Positions 48,634-59,611 are shown, counted from the stretch's first letter. The stretch is 64,000 nt of DNA from Alkalinema sp. FACHB-956 (GCF_014697025.1 NZ_JACJRC010000001.1:248001-312000); one strand, 5' to 3'. The notes: generated by a model not told the origin, from the sequence alone. Translations and numbers: made by a program.

Positions 48634-50814
48634 GTGATGCACATGGAAAACGCCACATTCACATCTCAGTTAACAGCCATCTTTCACAACTCGTTAGCCG
48701 GGAAGGCACCCCATCGGTTTGGAGTATTCCTGTCCCTAGGGCTGGGTCTGGGCACGATCGCTGCACCTGCTGCTTTGGCGACCCCCTTGGATGGCTGGAA
48801 ATACGACCCCAGCACCAATCAACTGGAATTCGTCATCACCGATGGCATTCAGCCGCGTCACTTTTTGATGGCGCAACCCGCGCGGATTATTGTCGATCTG
48901 CCCGATACCCAAATCGGCTCCGCCCCCGCCCAGCAAACCTTTACCACTGGAGCCATTCGGCAGATTACGGTGAACCAATTGCAGCCGAATCTCACCCGAC
49001 TGATCCTCGAAATGTCTCCGGATGCGGTGTTCGCCCGTGGACAGGTGGCGATCGAACGGCTGGGAGATGGCGATCGCAATCTGAGCGATCGTTGGCGAGT
49101 GCAACCCCTGTTGGCCCAGTCCTCCTTGGCGAAACCGATCGCAGTCAAGTCCCCTACCCAGCCTATTCCCGATCGGTTGTCTTTTGCAGCTCCATCGGTG
49201 GCTGGTTCTAATGCGTCTTCTAGTACGTCTGCAAGCCTCGATCGCTTCAATCGCAGCAATGAACCCGTAACGCCCCCCAGCCCCGCCGATTATCCCCCCG
49301 GCATGGCTACGATCGTGCAGCCTGCTGACCTGAATTCAGCGAACTTAACGAATCCCGCTACGCCAGCTAAACCCCAAGCTACAGCAACGGTCACACCAAC
49401 GACGGCCACGCCAACGCCCCGGATAGAATTGCCCAAGGCGATCGTGACGGTTCCAGCGCCTAAAGCTCCGACAGGAACCGCCGCGATTCCAGCCACCATC
49501 AAAACGCCTGTCAAAACGCCTGTTAAAACGCCTGTCAAAACGCCTGTTAAAACGCCTACAGCACTTCCTACGGCTCCCATCTCCCAACCCACTGTCAGCC
49601 CAGCGACCGCTCCCACGACCCCGGCGATCGCCGATCCCACGACTCCACCGCCCCCCCGCTTGGAACCCACTACGCTAACCCAATTAGCCCCGCCCCCTAA
49701 TGCAAGTCCAGCGGCGGCCCCTGGTTCCACCCTACCGCCCGCCCCGCCTGCAATCCTGGCCTCAAATCCCACTGCGAACCTTCCAGATACCCTACCACCA
49801 GCGGAATCTACCCAAACCGTTCCCAGCGCGCCAACAGTGTCTGTGCCGCCGTTGCCGCCGTTGCCAACCACGATCGTGCAACCTTCTGCGTTACCCAACA
49901 ATCAGCCCCCCGCGTCCCTCCAGCCCCAAAAGGTCGCGATTCCTGTACCTGCACCCAGTGCGCCAAAAGCAAACCCCATTCCGGGACAGTGGCCGGCCCA
50001 CATTCCCAAACCCAATGCGCTCCCACCTGAGCCTGCGCTGAGCCCTGCGATCGCGCCAGCCCAACCCGTGGCGCAGCCGATGGTTCCACCCCCGTCGATC
50101 GCGCCTCCCGTCATTCTGCAACCGGCGGCAACCATGCCCCAACCCGCGATCGCGCCTTCCCAGATCGAATTTGGTCAGCCCTTACCCAATGCTGCCCAAA
50201 GTGCAGCCCCAGGATTACCCCAAGGAACCGTACCCATCGCGATGCCTCAAGCGGTCCCCATGGGAAGTTTTCCCGCGATCGTCAACCCCAGCGCCAATGG
50301 GCTAGTCTTGCCTGTAGGAACGGCTCTAGCAGTCCGTTACACCGGCATTAGCAATCTCACCTTGCAGAAAAATGAAGCCCGCCAGGAAATTCTCGTCTTA
50401 CAAAGTCCCATCATCGATCGCATTGGGAAACCGATCGCGCCGGAAGGAAGTCTAGTCCTAGGTCGCTTTGAAAGCAGTGCTGCGGGGAGTCGTTTTATTG
50501 CACAAACGATCTCCATTCAAGGCCAAAACTTTCCCCTGTCTGCGGAATCCAATGCCTTGGGCGGCGTCCGTCAGCCCTCTGAAAAGAATTTGCTACAAAA
50601 CTCGGGAATTGGCGCACTGGCGGGGATTATCGTCGGGGGGCTATCCGGTGGTAACTTTATTGGCGGAGCTGCTGCTGGGGCTGCCATTACCTATGCTACG
50701 GCTCCTAAATCAACGACTATCCAACCGGGTCAAGTCTTGGAAATTCGGCTCAATCAAGACTTTGTTATTCCAACCAGAAATACAGTGAGTCAAGTGCCAG
50801 CAATCAGCCAGTAA
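48634..50814 (+). CDS. AMIN-domain protein with Pro-rich centre and TrbI-like end
   Basis: A 726-aa exported protein. The signal sequence lies within residues 25-48 (cleavage after ALA). An AMIN domain (about 50-145), which binds peptidoglycan or pilus secretin regions, is followed by a long low-complexity Pro/Thr/Ala stretch (about 170-560) that includes five KTPV units. The C-terminal domain (about 565-725) resembles the VirB10/TrbI-type beta barrel with a Gly-rich hydrophobic loop (GALAGIIVGGLSGG). This may be an envelope-spanning protein. The start is GTG 48634 or ATG 48637/48643. Confidence 0.75.
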   Translation: MMHMENATFTSQLTAIFHNSLAGKAPHRFGVFLSLGLGLGTIAAPAALATPLDGWKYDPSTNQLEFVITDGIQPRHFLMAQPARIIVDLPDTQIGSAPAQQTFTTGAIRQITVNQLQPNLTRLILEMSPDAVFARGQVAIERLGDGDRNLSDRWRVQPLLAQSSLAKPIAVKSPTQPIPDRLSFAAPSVAGSNASSSTSASLDRFNRSNEPVTPPSPADYPPGMATIVQPADLNSANLTNPATPAKPQATATVTPTTATPTPRIELPKAIVTVPAPKAPTGTAAIPATIKTPVKTPVKTPVKTPVKTPTALPTAPISQPTVSPATAPTTPAIADPTTPPPPRLEPTTLTQLAPPPNASPAAAPGSTLPPAPPAILASNPTANLPDTLPPAESTQTVPSAPTVSVPPLPPLPTTIVQPSALPNNQPPASLQPQKVAIPVPAPSAPKANPIPGQWPAHIPKPNALPPEPALSPAIAPAQPVAQPMVPPPSIAPPVILQPAATMPQPAIAPSQIEFGQPLPNAAQSAAPGLPQGTVPIAMPQAVPMGSFPAIVNPSANGLVLPVGTALAVRYTGISNLTLQKNEARQEILVLQSPIIDRIGKPIAPEGSLVLGRFESSAAGSRFIAQTISIQGQNFPLSAESNALGGVRQPSEKNLLQNSGIGALAGIIVGGLSGGNFIGGAAAGAAITYATAPKSTTIQPGQVLEIRLNQDFVIPTRNTVSQVPAISQ

Positions 50815-50821
50815 ACGGTAA

Positions 50822-50885
50822 AACTCACAAAATTATTCCAACTCACAAAACTATTCCAATCCACAAAACTATTCCAATTCACAAC
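50822..50885. repeat. 18-19 bp tandem repeat x3.5
   Basis: Units of the pattern ACTCACAAAACTATTCCA lie in tandem between the AMIN gene and the stop of the hybrid kinase gene. Confidence 0.85.
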
Positions 50886-50906
50886 GTGCTAACTCACACA
50901 GAGGAC

Positions 50907-53900
50907 TCATGACTGAGATTGGTAAATGATCACGCGATTTCGACCCTGCTGCTTGGCTGCGTACAATGCTGCATCTGCTTGTTGAATTAACTGCTCCGGA
51001 GTCAGATTCTGTGCCGGAACAATTGCCGTTACCCCCAAGCTCAGACTAACGCACTCACTTACTTCCGATTGGGCATGGGGCAGTTTGAGATAGGCAATAT
51101 TCAGACGAATCGTTTCAGCAATTTGAAACGCACCTTCGATCGTGGTATTGGGCAAAATGATGGCAAATTCCTCCCCCCCATAGCGGGCAACTAAATCCGT
51201 CGATCGCTTAACGGAGGCTTGAATGGTCTGGGCTACGGTTTGCAAACAGGTATCTCCTCCCTGATGGCCATAGTGATCGTTATAGCGTTTGAAGTAATCG
51301 ACATCGCAGAGAATTAGCCCCAGGGAGCGCTGATCCCGCAGGAGGTGTTGCCATTCCCGCTGCAAGTAGTGATCAAACGCCCGCCGATTGGCCACCTGCG
51401 TTAAACCATCTAAGGTCGCTAACCGTTGTAACTCTTCATTGGCTGCCGCAAGGGCGGCTGTGCGCTCCATAACCTTTTGCTCTAGGATTTGGGCCTGTTC
51501 TTTCTGAAACGCATATAAGCGAGCATTTTCGATCGAAATGGCTGCTTGGGCACACAGCACTTTAACAATGTCCGATCGCGCAACGGTAAAAGTCGCCCGC
51601 GAAAGCTTATTTTCTAAATAAACCACCCCTAAAAAGTTGCCCTGATGAATCAAAGGTGTCGCTAAAATTGACTTGGGTTCTACTGTTTGGATATAGGGGT
51701 CTTGGCTGAATTGACTATGGTAGTTAGTCAGATCGTCTAGAACAATGGTTTCCTGGGTATGCGCCACATAGTTGACGATCGAAAGTGCGATTTGATGGGC
51801 CAAGTCAACCGAACGGGATGGCTTCTCTAGATTGTGTATGCTCAGATCCAACGATCGCGATGTTGCAGCATACCAGCCCGTTTCCGACTCCAGTAATAAC
51901 ACCCCCCGATCGGCTCCAGTATTTTCTAAAATGGTTGCCATGAATTTTTCGAGTAAGCGATCGAGGACAATTTCCTGCGACAATGCCTGCGATGATTTCA
52001 TCACTGTCATTAAATCTAATTGGGAAGAATGACTATTTACACTGTCTCGCAACGGATTCAGGGAAGTTTGTAAGTAATCACCAGAATGATCTGTATTCTG
52101 TCCTAAAATACCCACCAATAATTGAGAATATTTGATTTCTAAATGCTTGACTTTTGCGGTTGCTCCCCAGCGTTTAAACCAATAGCAAGCTTCTTGAAAA
52201 TACCATTGCGCAATTTTCACCTGGTTTAATTCTAAATAGAACCCAGTTGCTAACTCACAGGCGATTGCCACCTCCTGTAAAAAGCCTTGCTTGCGGGCTG
52301 CATCAATTGCCCGATCGTAATATCCCATGGCCTTTAAGGGTTGACGTTGAACCCGGCAGCATTCGGCTTCAATCAGCCACACTTTATGCTGATAATCGGA
52401 GGGCACATACTTGGCCCGGTGTTGTAATTGTTTCTGGGCAGTCCGAATGCGTCGCATCCATTGGAATCGTTGCAGGGGATGAATTTCTGACCACTGTGCC
52501 AAGCAGGTTAACGCCTCGAAAAAATGCCGCCCCGATCGCATCAGGCGACCGAGCGCCCCTTGTTGCAAAGGCTTCAGGTGTGTGAGGTGCTGTTGTGCCA
52601 GTTCATACTCGCCAAACAAATACGCTAGGAATAACTTTTGATAGTGAAAGTTAAACTGAGATGATGGATCGACAAAGACCTGAGCCTCCGGATTGGTTTC
52701 GTCATACCGCACGCCTGCAAATTGCACGGCTTGCTCAGGGGAGGGCAGTTGTAAATTGAGCAAAGTTTGCCAAACTAACCGAAATACCATTAAAGTTCGC
52801 GGTTGACGTAGGCTTTGCATCATCGGGTAATAGATTTCACAGTCCTGCAGCAGCTGATTCAGCTCTTGTCCCACCCAAACCCCGTAGCTCACTCGAAAAA
52901 ATAAGCAAGCCGCCGCATATTCAAAATCGCCCACTTCGATCGCGCGATAGTGCAGTTCCAAAAGGGGATCTAGGAGGCACCGAGCGGGTTCTTTCCAGTG
53001 ACGGATAAAACTTTGAAAGACCATCCCCAACCGAACTTCAGTGCGTCGATTCTCCAATTTATGAGTCAGCGCGATCGCTTGTTGGGCAATCCGATATCCC
53101 AATTCCACCTTGCCCATCACATTACATAGCATCAATCCAAAGGCTCCATATTGCAACGGAGAGGAAGGGGCTGCCCCGTGCTGCAAGGAAAGTTGGATAC
53201 CCTGAATCGTATTCCACAGAAGTAGATTGCGGCTTGATACGTATAGTGAACCCCCCAAGCTATCCATGATTTGGGTGATCGCCCGAGCGGTTGGGTCAGT
53301 CATGATTGGCAATTCAGCAATCCGTTGCCACGATCGTTTTAATACCCGCTGGAGCCGCAGCAGATCGGGCAGGAGCGTCATCATCCGAACCTGCCGCTGA
53401 ACCTTCAGTCCAAATTGTTGAAAACGCTCAATGCCGTAAAGAATCGCCTGTTCCGTTTGCTGCCGCGCAACATAGGATTGAATACGGATCTCGTGGGCAT
53501 TCATCTGATCTAACAGTGAAGTTGTATTGTTCAAAATTTCATCTAAATAATGCTCCATAACTGTGAATTTGCCACATAACAAAGCCGCATCAGCCGCCGC
53601 TTCCAACAGCATTAAAACCAGTCGATATTGGCATTGCCAAGACTGCTGTTCTAAATATCCTAAACCTGTTACAAAGTAATCAAGGGCAATGTCATAGGCA
53701 TTGGCATCTCTAGCTTTGCGACCTGCTTTCAGATTCAATTCCGCTAAATGCTGTTTGACCGCGCGATCGTACAGCATCACCGGCCCCTGATTCAGGTGAT
53801 TGACCAGATCAAACAGGCGATCGGCCTGCGCTTGAAGGGTACTGTGGTTGAGGAAGGCTTGCCCAATTCGCCAATGGAATTGTTGTTTCTGCGCCGTGGG

Positions 53901-55970
53901 AATTAATAAATCAACGGCCTGTTGAATGCGATCGTGGGCAAATCGATATTGCAACGGCACCCCCGCCAGGGTATCCGTGCTCGCTCCGTAGCGATAATCT
54001 GGCACAATAAATCCCTGACCCAAGGCAGGCCAGAGTTGAGTCGCGATCGTTTGCACAGCGTCCTGCTCCAGCAGAGCTAGCGTTGCCAGATCAAAGTAAT
54101 TGCCCAAACAGGCTGCCATTTGGAGTAACCGTTGAGCCGAAGGCGGCAGTTTTTGAATTTGATCAATTAACAAATCAACGACATTATTGGTAATTTGTTC
54201 ACTCTGAATTCGTTCAACATCCCATTGCCAAGCCCGTTGCGAATAATCAAAATGAATTAATTTTTCCGCGTACAACGTTTTCAGAAATTCACCAATAAAA
54301 AAAGGATTGCCTTGGGTTTTTGTCAGAATGAGTTCTGCCAGGGGAGCCGCTTGGGTGATTTCGCAGTACAACGTATCAGCCACCATGTGCTCTACGGATT
54401 CTAACGCCAACGGAACAAGTTCGATCGCCCCAATCGCCACTCCCCGACCGGTCAGTTTGTTCAATGTTTGCAGGAGGGGATGGGCTTCATCCACCTCTCG
54501 ATCGCGATAGGCTCCCACAATCATCAAGCCTTCAAATGCGCTATCTAAAAAGGTGAATTCTAACCATTGTAAAGTCGCATTATCAGCCCATTGCAAATCA
54601 TCCAGAAACAACACTAACGGATGATCCGTTTGACAAAATATCCTCAAAAACTCCTGAAAGACACGATTAAAACGATTTTGAGCTTCTTGGGAGGGTAAGG
54701 GGAGAATGTCCGGCTGTGGCCCAATTAACCATTCCACTTCAGGAATCGCTTGAATAATCACCTGTCCGTTATTGCCCACAGCGTCTAAAATCTGCGATCG
54801 CCATTTCTGCAAAGTGATCTCATCAGAACTGAGTAACTGCTTCATCAGCATTCGCAGCGCTTCTACGATCGCGCTATAGGGTCTCGATCGCTGCAATTGC
54901 GCAAATTTACCAGAAATCAACCGCCCTTGACGCTCAGCAATGGGTTGCGCCACTTCCTGCACGAGTCTAGATTTCCCAATGCCCGCATACCCTGAAATGA
55001 CGGTCAGTTGTGCAGATCCCCGTTGGGTTTGCGCAAAGGTGTCCAATAACTGTTCGATCGCCTGCTCCCGTCCATACAGTTTAGACGATACCTGAAACCG
55101 ATCCGATCGATCCAATTGTCCCAAGCGAAACACATGGCGCACCCCCTGGTGCCACTGTGCGAGGCAATGTTCTAAATCCGCTTGCAATCCGTAGGCACTT
55201 TGATAACGATCCTCCGGCATTTTGGCTAAAAGCTTCATCACGATCGCCGACAAACTTTGCGGAATATCAGCATTTAACTCATGGGGGGGACAGGGTTGTT
55301 GTGCTAGGTGGCAATGAATTAACTCCAAGGGCTCAAGGGTCTCAAAAGGTAACTGATGGGTCAGTAACTCATACAAAGTCACCCCCAGACTGTAGAAATC
55401 TGTGCGGCAATCAATGGCATGGTTCGTTCGTCCCGTCTGCTCCGGAGAAATGTAGGCCAGAGTACCCTCCAGCACATTATTCTGAGAAAATGTGGGTTGC
55501 GATCGCGATTGCACCACAGAAAGTCCAAAATCAATGAGTTTTAACTCACCAGTCGTCGAATTCCAGACAATATTACTGGGATTAATATCTTTATGAATGA
55601 CCTGGTGTTGGTGAATGATATCTAAGGCTTGGGCAATCTGAATCGCTAACTCCAAAACCGTTTGGACAGAAAAAGGCTGCTGCGCTTGGAAAACATTCAG
55701 CGATCGCCCCCCAAAGTCCTCCAGCACCAGAAAGCAAGTATTCTGATATGCCTGAAAGTCATAGATTTGAATGACTGGCTCAACCTGCAATTTGGATAAG
55801 ATCTCGTATTCCCGACGATAATTGGCCAAGGATTGAGGATTGGGATACTGCTGGTTCAGAACTTTCAGAATGATTGGGTGCGGCGTGTGGCTAGAATGTC
55901 CCCGATAAATTACAGAATTCAGACTTGCATAAATCTGTTCAGTTACCTCAATGCCTGGAAAATCAAACAT
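50907..55970 (-). CDS. Hybrid Ser/Thr kinase-ATPase-GAF-GGDEF protein
   Basis: A 1687-aa signalling protein. An N-terminal eukaryotic-type kinase (1-280) has catalytic loop HKDINPSN (126-133) and IDFG. An AAA/STAND-like ATPase follows, with Walker A GYAGIGKS (327-334) and a VLFLDDLQWAD Walker B. A long helical, TPR-like region extends to about 1300, then a GAF domain (about 1350-1500), a short coiled coil and a GGDEF domain with active GGEEF (1598-1602). It should phosphorylate proteins and make cyclic-di-GMP. ATG 55970 (MFDFPGIEV) is chosen as it starts directly before the kinase fold; ATG 56054 would add 28 unconserved residues. Transcribed alone. Confidence 0.9.
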   Translation of the reverse strand: MFDFPGIEVTEQIYASLNSVIYRGHSSHTPHPIILKVLNQQYPNPQSLANYRREYEILSKLQVEPVIQIYDFQAYQNTCFLVLEDFGGRSLNVFQAQQPFSVQTVLELAIQIAQALDIIHQHQVIHKDINPSNIVWNSTTGELKLIDFGLSVVQSRSQPTFSQNNVLEGTLAYISPEQTGRTNHAIDCRTDFYSLGVTLYELLTHQLPFETLEPLELIHCHLAQQPCPPHELNADIPQSLSAIVMKLLAKMPEDRYQSAYGLQADLEHCLAQWHQGVRHVFRLGQLDRSDRFQVSSKLYGREQAIEQLLDTFAQTQRGSAQLTVISGYAGIGKSRLVQEVAQPIAERQGRLISGKFAQLQRSRPYSAIVEALRMLMKQLLSSDEITLQKWRSQILDAVGNNGQVIIQAIPEVEWLIGPQPDILPLPSQEAQNRFNRVFQEFLRIFCQTDHPLVLFLDDLQWADNATLQWLEFTFLDSAFEGLMIVGAYRDREVDEAHPLLQTLNKLTGRGVAIGAIELVPLALESVEHMVADTLYCEITQAAPLAELILTKTQGNPFFIGEFLKTLYAEKLIHFDYSQRAWQWDVERIQSEQITNNVVDLLIDQIQKLPPSAQRLLQMAACLGNYFDLATLALLEQDAVQTIATQLWPALGQGFIVPDYRYGASTDTLAGVPLQYRFAHDRIQQAVDLLIPTAQKQQFHWRIGQAFLNHSTLQAQADRLFDLVNHLNQGPVMLYDRAVKQHLAELNLKAGRKARDANAYDIALDYFVTGLGYLEQQSWQCQYRLVLMLLEAAADAALLCGKFTVMEHYLDEILNNTTSLLDQMNAHEIRIQSYVARQQTEQAILYGIERFQQFGLKVQRQVRMMTLLPDLLRLQRVLKRSWQRIAELPIMTDPTARAITQIMDSLGGSLYVSSRNLLLWNTIQGIQLSLQHGAAPSSPLQYGAFGLMLCNVMGKVELGYRIAQQAIALTHKLENRRTEVRLGMVFQSFIRHWKEPARCLLDPLLELHYRAIEVGDFEYAAACLFFRVSYGVWVGQELNQLLQDCEIYYPMMQSLRQPRTLMVFRLVWQTLLNLQLPSPEQAVQFAGVRYDETNPEAQVFVDPSSQFNFHYQKLFLAYLFGEYELAQQHLTHLKPLQQGALGRLMRSGRHFFEALTCLAQWSEIHPLQRFQWMRRIRTAQKQLQHRAKYVPSDYQHKVWLIEAECCRVQRQPLKAMGYYDRAIDAARKQGFLQEVAIACELATGFYLELNQVKIAQWYFQEACYWFKRWGATAKVKHLEIKYSQLLVGILGQNTDHSGDYLQTSLNPLRDSVNSHSSQLDLMTVMKSSQALSQEIVLDRLLEKFMATILENTGADRGVLLLESETGWYAATSRSLDLSIHNLEKPSRSVDLAHQIALSIVNYVAHTQETIVLDDLTNYHSQFSQDPYIQTVEPKSILATPLIHQGNFLGVVYLENKLSRATFTVARSDIVKVLCAQAAISIENARLYAFQKEQAQILEQKVMERTAALAAANEELQRLATLDGLTQVANRRAFDHYLQREWQHLLRDQRSLGLILCDVDYFKRYNDHYGHQGGDTCLQTVAQTIQASVKRSTDLVARYGGEEFAIILPNTTIEGAFQIAETIRLNIAYLKLPHAQSEVSECVSLSLGVTAIVPAQNLTPEQLIQQADAALYAAKQQGRNRVIIYQSQS

Positions 55971-56447
55971 GTCATTAGTGAGGAATGAGTGCCAAATCAA
56001 TAAGAACAAACACGATCGTCCTTCTGGGTCTCTATCCAACCCAGCAACGCCCATAGAAAAAGATTGATGCCCCAGAAGACCCCTCTACCTGAACAAGCAT
56101 CTGGCATCTCGTCCAGTTCACGATCCCTCTAGCCTTTCTCCAGCGTACGTCCAGCATATCTCTAGCCCGTCCTCCCCAGCACCCACTCAGAACTTCCCCG
56201 TCTTACGTTCATTCCAGCCTGCCCAATCCGTTGGGCGATGTCACATCGTCTAGGCAAATCGTCTAGGCAAATCGTCTAGGCAAATCGTCTAGGTAAATCG
56301 TCTAGGCAGCCATCTAGTCAACTCCCCCCTTCCCAAAATATCGACAATTTCCATTTTGTTGCAAAGGATGATCCCAACAATCGGCCCAGCTTTTCGATAA
56401 AATTGGACTTTGTAGTATCCGCCATTACCGTTTTTCGGAAAGTCACC
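55971..56447. other. Intergenic between hybrid kinase and leuC
   Basis: No gene is supported. It contains promoters of both divergent genes and the 13-bp repeat at 56245-56309. Confidence 0.5.
56245..56309. repeat. 13-bp tandem repeat x5
   Basis: ATCGTCTAGGCAA is repeated five times (fourth and fifth units have one change each), upstream of leuC. Confidence 0.95.
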
Positions 56448-57857
56448 ATGAGTCAGAGAACGCTATTCGATAAAGTTTGGGATCTCCACACCGTCGGTAC
56501 CCTTCCCTCCGGCCAAACCCAGCTATTTATTGGGCTGCACCTGATCCATGAGGTGACTAGTCCCCAGGCATTTGCCATGCTGCGGGAACGGAATTTGCAG
56601 GTCATGTTTCCCGATCGCACCGTTGCTACCGTTGATCACATCATTCCCACGGACAACCAAGCACGCCCCTTTGCCGATCCCATGGCCGAGGCAATGCTTC
56701 AGGAATTGGAAAAAAATACTGCGGCCAATCAGATTCGCTTTTACAACACAGGATCCGGCAGGCAGGGGATTGTGCATATCATTGCACCGGAGCAAGGCTT
56801 GACCCAACCCGGCATGACGATCGCCTGCGGAGATAGCCACACTTCCACCCACGGAGCCTTTGGCGCGATCGCCTTTGGTATTGGCACGAGTCAAGTGCGG
56901 GATGTGCTGGCCTCACAAACCTTGGCCCTCGCGAAACTCAAGGTGCGCAAAGTAGAAGTCAATGGCCCCCTGCAACCGGGCGTCTATGCCAAAGATGTGG
57001 TTCTGCATATTATTCGTAAATTGGGCGTTAAGGGGGGCGTGGGCTATGCCTACGAATTTGCAGGTACCACTTTTGAAGCCATGTCCATGGAAGAACGTAT
57101 GACCGTGTGCAACATGGCGATCGAAGGCGGGGCGCGCTGTGGTTATGTCAACCCCGATCAAATCACCTACGACTACCTCAAAGGTCGAGACTTTGCGCCC
57201 AAGGGGGATACTTGGGATCAGGCAGTGGCTTGGTGGGATAGCCTACGAAGTGATGCCGATGCAGTTTACGATGATGTTGTCGTTTTCAATGCAGCGGACA
57301 TTGCGCCTACCGTTACCTGGGGCATTACACCTAGCCAAGGGATTGGAGTTGATGAATCCGTTCCCACTCCTGAAGAAATGCCCCAGGATGAGCAAGCATT
57401 GGCCCAGGAAGCCTACAGCTACATGGATCTGCAACCGGGCAAACCCTTAGCCGGAACGAAGATCGATGTTTGCTTTATCGGCAGTTGCACCAATGGCCGC
57501 ATTTCTGACCTACGGGAAGCCGCCAAAATTGCCCAAGGCCATAGCGTTGCGCCGGGGGTGAAAGCCTTTGTGGTACCGGGGTCGGAGCGGGTGAAGCAGG
57601 AGGCCGAAGCAGAAGGGCTCGATCGGGTGTTTGCCGCAGCGGGTTTTGAGTGGCGGGAACCGGGCTGCTCCATGTGCTTGGCCATGAACCCCGATCGCCT
57701 GGAGGGACGGCAAATTAGCGCTTCGTCTTCCAACCGCAATTTCAAAGGACGGCAAGGTTCGGCTTCTGGGCGGACGTTGTTGATGAGTCCGGCGATGGTG
57801 GCGGCGGCGGCCATTACGGGCAAGGTCACCGATGTTCGGGAGTTATTGCAGCAGTAA
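56448..57857 (+). CDS. leuC: 3-isopropylmalate dehydratase large subunit
   Basis: LeuC, the large subunit of isopropylmalate isomerase in leucine biosynthesis, an aconitase-family 4Fe-4S enzyme that interconverts 2- and 3-isopropylmalate. Cluster cysteines are in [10 protein letters not shown] and in [33 protein letters not shown] and [10 protein letters not shown] motifs are complete, and the 469-aa length is standard. The ATG at 56448 ([14 protein letters not shown]) matches the family start; codons upstream from 56403 are not conserved. leuD is not next to it in this window, so the small subunit is encoded elsewhere. Confidence 0.95.
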   Translation: MSQRTLFDKVWDLHTVGTLPSGQTQLFIGLHLIHEVTSPQAFAMLRERNLQVMFPDRTVATVDHIIPTDNQARPFADPMAEAMLQELEKNTAANQIRFYNTGSGRQGIVHIIAPEQGLTQPGMTIACGDSHTSTHGAFGAIAFGIGTSQVRDVLASQTLALAKLKVRKVEVNGPLQPGVYAKDVVLHIIRKLGVKGGVGYAYEFAGTTFEAMSMEERMTVCNMAIEGGARCGYVNPDQITYDYLKGRDFAPKGDTWDQAVAWWDSLRSDADAVYDDVVVFNAADIAPTVTWGITPSQGIGVDESVPTPEEMPQDEQALAQEAYSYMDLQPGKPLAGTKIDVCFIGSCTNGRISDLREAAKIAQGHSVAPGVKAFVVPGSERVKQEAEAEGLDRVFAAAGFEWREPGCSMCLAMNPDRLEGRQISASSSNRNFKGRQGSASGRTLLMSPAMVAAAAITGKVTDVRELLQQ

Positions 57858-58224
57858 TCGGTAGTCATTGACCGTTATTAGATTCAGGGAACTCTGGAGA
57901 GATCGGAGCTGATTTCTCCAGTGAAAGCTAGGAGCGCTGAACTGACCCTCCTATTTAAATGATTCGTGAGGGTACAACGATCGATGTAGAAAGTCTACCG
58001 AGTGAAAAGTCTACCGAATCACCCAACGTGAATTTGATAGCTGCAATGTGTACTTTGCGAATGCCTACTGGCTCAAGATGGAGAATACCCTTTCGGGGGG
58101 TGTCGGGGGAGTAGAGTCCCCTGACATAGCAGGGGGGCGGGGAGAAGTTCCCCGATCCTCGCTGCGCAGCAGCCCCGACGATCGCGCTATATCACGAGTC
58201 CCTTAGCTTTCCATTCACCTACGA
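57858..58224. other. Intergenic after leuC, hairpin-rich
   Basis: No gene seen. It holds a 7-bp hairpin CTGGAGA/TCTCCAG (57893-57920) without a T-run, and GC-rich inverted repeats at about 58108-58131 and 58157-58170. Bases 58220-58224, with the start of the GT4 gene end, match the relic at 27304-27374. Confidence 0.45.
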
Positions 58225-59391
58225 TCACACAACTGTTTGATAAAACGCAAGCAATTCCTTAGCCAACGCCTGATTGGTATATTTCACCATCGCCCGTTGA
58301 TAGCCCCGCTGTCCCATGTCCTGGGCAAATTCTGGACGATCGATCAGTTGCATTAAGCGATCGCCCAGCGCCTCCCGATCACCCTCCGGAAACACCAACC
58401 CTGCATCCGCAATCACATTGGGAATTTCACCAGAATCAGAACCAATCACCGGAACTTGGCAAGCCATCGCTTCAATCAGCACATGGCCAAACTGCTCCTG
58501 CCAACCCACCGCTGTCAGCGTTTTGAATTGATAGGTAGTTTCCGACGGCAACACCAACGTGTCCATACTGTTGATATAGCGATAGACCTCCGCATGGGGC
58601 ACACTTTCCACCAGAATCAACCGATCGCGAATCCCCAATTCCGTCGCCGTCGTTAACAGTTCCTCCTGCAAAGGCCCACGACCCAACAGCAGCAACTTCC
58701 AAGGCCGCTGTCCCAACCCTGCTGCCGCCTGAAGCAACGTCATCAACCCTTTTTCCGGCACGAACCGCCCCACAAAACCAATCACAAAATCCGTAGGGGC
58801 AATCCCCAAGTGCGATCGCAGTTCCGGTTGGCGTTGCGGTTGGAAAATGCGATCATCAACCCCCAACTGCGGCATAATCTGCATTGCGCGATCGTAGCCC
58901 TTTTGTTTGAAAATTTCGTAACCCGCCTGATTGCCAACAACAATGCCATCAGTATTCGCTAAATTGAATTTTTCAATCAGCGAAACCGGAAATTTCAACT
59001 GATAGGGCAGATTCCACCAGGTAAAAAACAACCGTTTAGCCCGCAAATTTAGCAGGCGATCGAGCATAATCAACTGCGCATAGGCCAGGGACTTCACCCC
59101 CTGTTCCACCTGAATCACATCCGGGCGAAACTGGCGCAAGAGTGTAATCAACTCCGGCCCAAAACACAGCAAACCTTGGTTATTTTGGCTGTAGTTCAAC
59201 ACCGGAACCACCCGGAAATTGCCATCCTGCCAAGCCCGCGCCTCCACCACGTTTTTCATCACCCCACCGGGCCGCCAGCGCTTCGGTACGACGATCGTCA
59301 CTTCGATCGCCGGATCGAGCTTCGCCAACGATCGCAACTTTTCGCAGTTCAAATCCACAATATAGGAATGACTGACCACCAAAATTCGCAT
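58225..59391 (-). CDS. Glycosyltransferase family 4 (hps-type cluster)
   Basis: GT4-type retaining glycosyltransferase, 388 aa from ATG 59391 (MRILVVSHSY); a longer start at 59406 adds five residues. Two Rossmann domains are present, with GFVGRFVPEKGLMTLLQA (about 210-227) and the acid pair motif EQFGHVLIEAMACQVPVIGSD (given here as key residues Glu...Glu). It transfers a sugar from a nucleotide donor during assembly of an extracellular polysaccharide. It is downstream of a GT2 gene and an HpsL-like gene on the same strand, the order seen in hormogonium polysaccharide loci (HpsO/HpsP-like). Its last 71 bp are duplicated at 27304. Confidence 0.8.
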   Translation of the reverse strand: MRILVVSHSYIVDLNCEKLRSLAKLDPAIEVTIVVPKRWRPGGVMKNVVEARAWQDGNFRVVPVLNYSQNNQGLLCFGPELITLLRQFRPDVIQVEQGVKSLAYAQLIMLDRLLNLRAKRLFFTWWNLPYQLKFPVSLIEKFNLANTDGIVVGNQAGYEIFKQKGYDRAMQIMPQLGVDDRIFQPQRQPELRSHLGIAPTDFVIGFVGRFVPEKGLMTLLQAAAGLGQRPWKLLLLGRGPLQEELLTTATELGIRDRLILVESVPHAEVYRYINSMDTLVLPSETTYQFKTLTAVGWQEQFGHVLIEAMACQVPVIGSDSGEIPNVIADAGLVFPEGDREALGDRLMQLIDRPEFAQDMGQRGYQRAMVKYTNQALAKELLAFYQTVV

Positions 59392-59488
59392 TGCCCCTCT
59401 CCTCACTGATTTGCTGACTGATTTATCCCGGATGCGTTTCGATTAATCCAACCTGATACCAAATCGACTTGTGATTGCAAAACATAGA

Positions 59489-59573
59489 GATCCCCCTAAA
59501 TCCCCCTTAAAAAGGGGGACTTTGAAAGAATTTAACTGAATTCCCCCCTTTTTAAGGGGGGTGAGGGGGGATC
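59489..59573. mobile_element. MITE-like palindromic element 4, inverted
   Basis: 85 bp with the same GATCCCCCTAAATCCCCCTT and AAGGGGGGTGAGGGGGGATC ends, opposite orientation to elements 1-3 and with a shorter centre. It lies between the two glycosyltransferase genes. Confidence 0.7.
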
Positions 59574-59611
59574 GGATCTGTAGCATTGATAAATCAATTG
59601 GGTACGACAAA

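Noticed and set aside
49290-49901. 203-codon Gly/Val-rich frame opposite the AMIN gene
   Set aside because: It mirrors the Pro/Thr/Ala-rich segment of the real gene.
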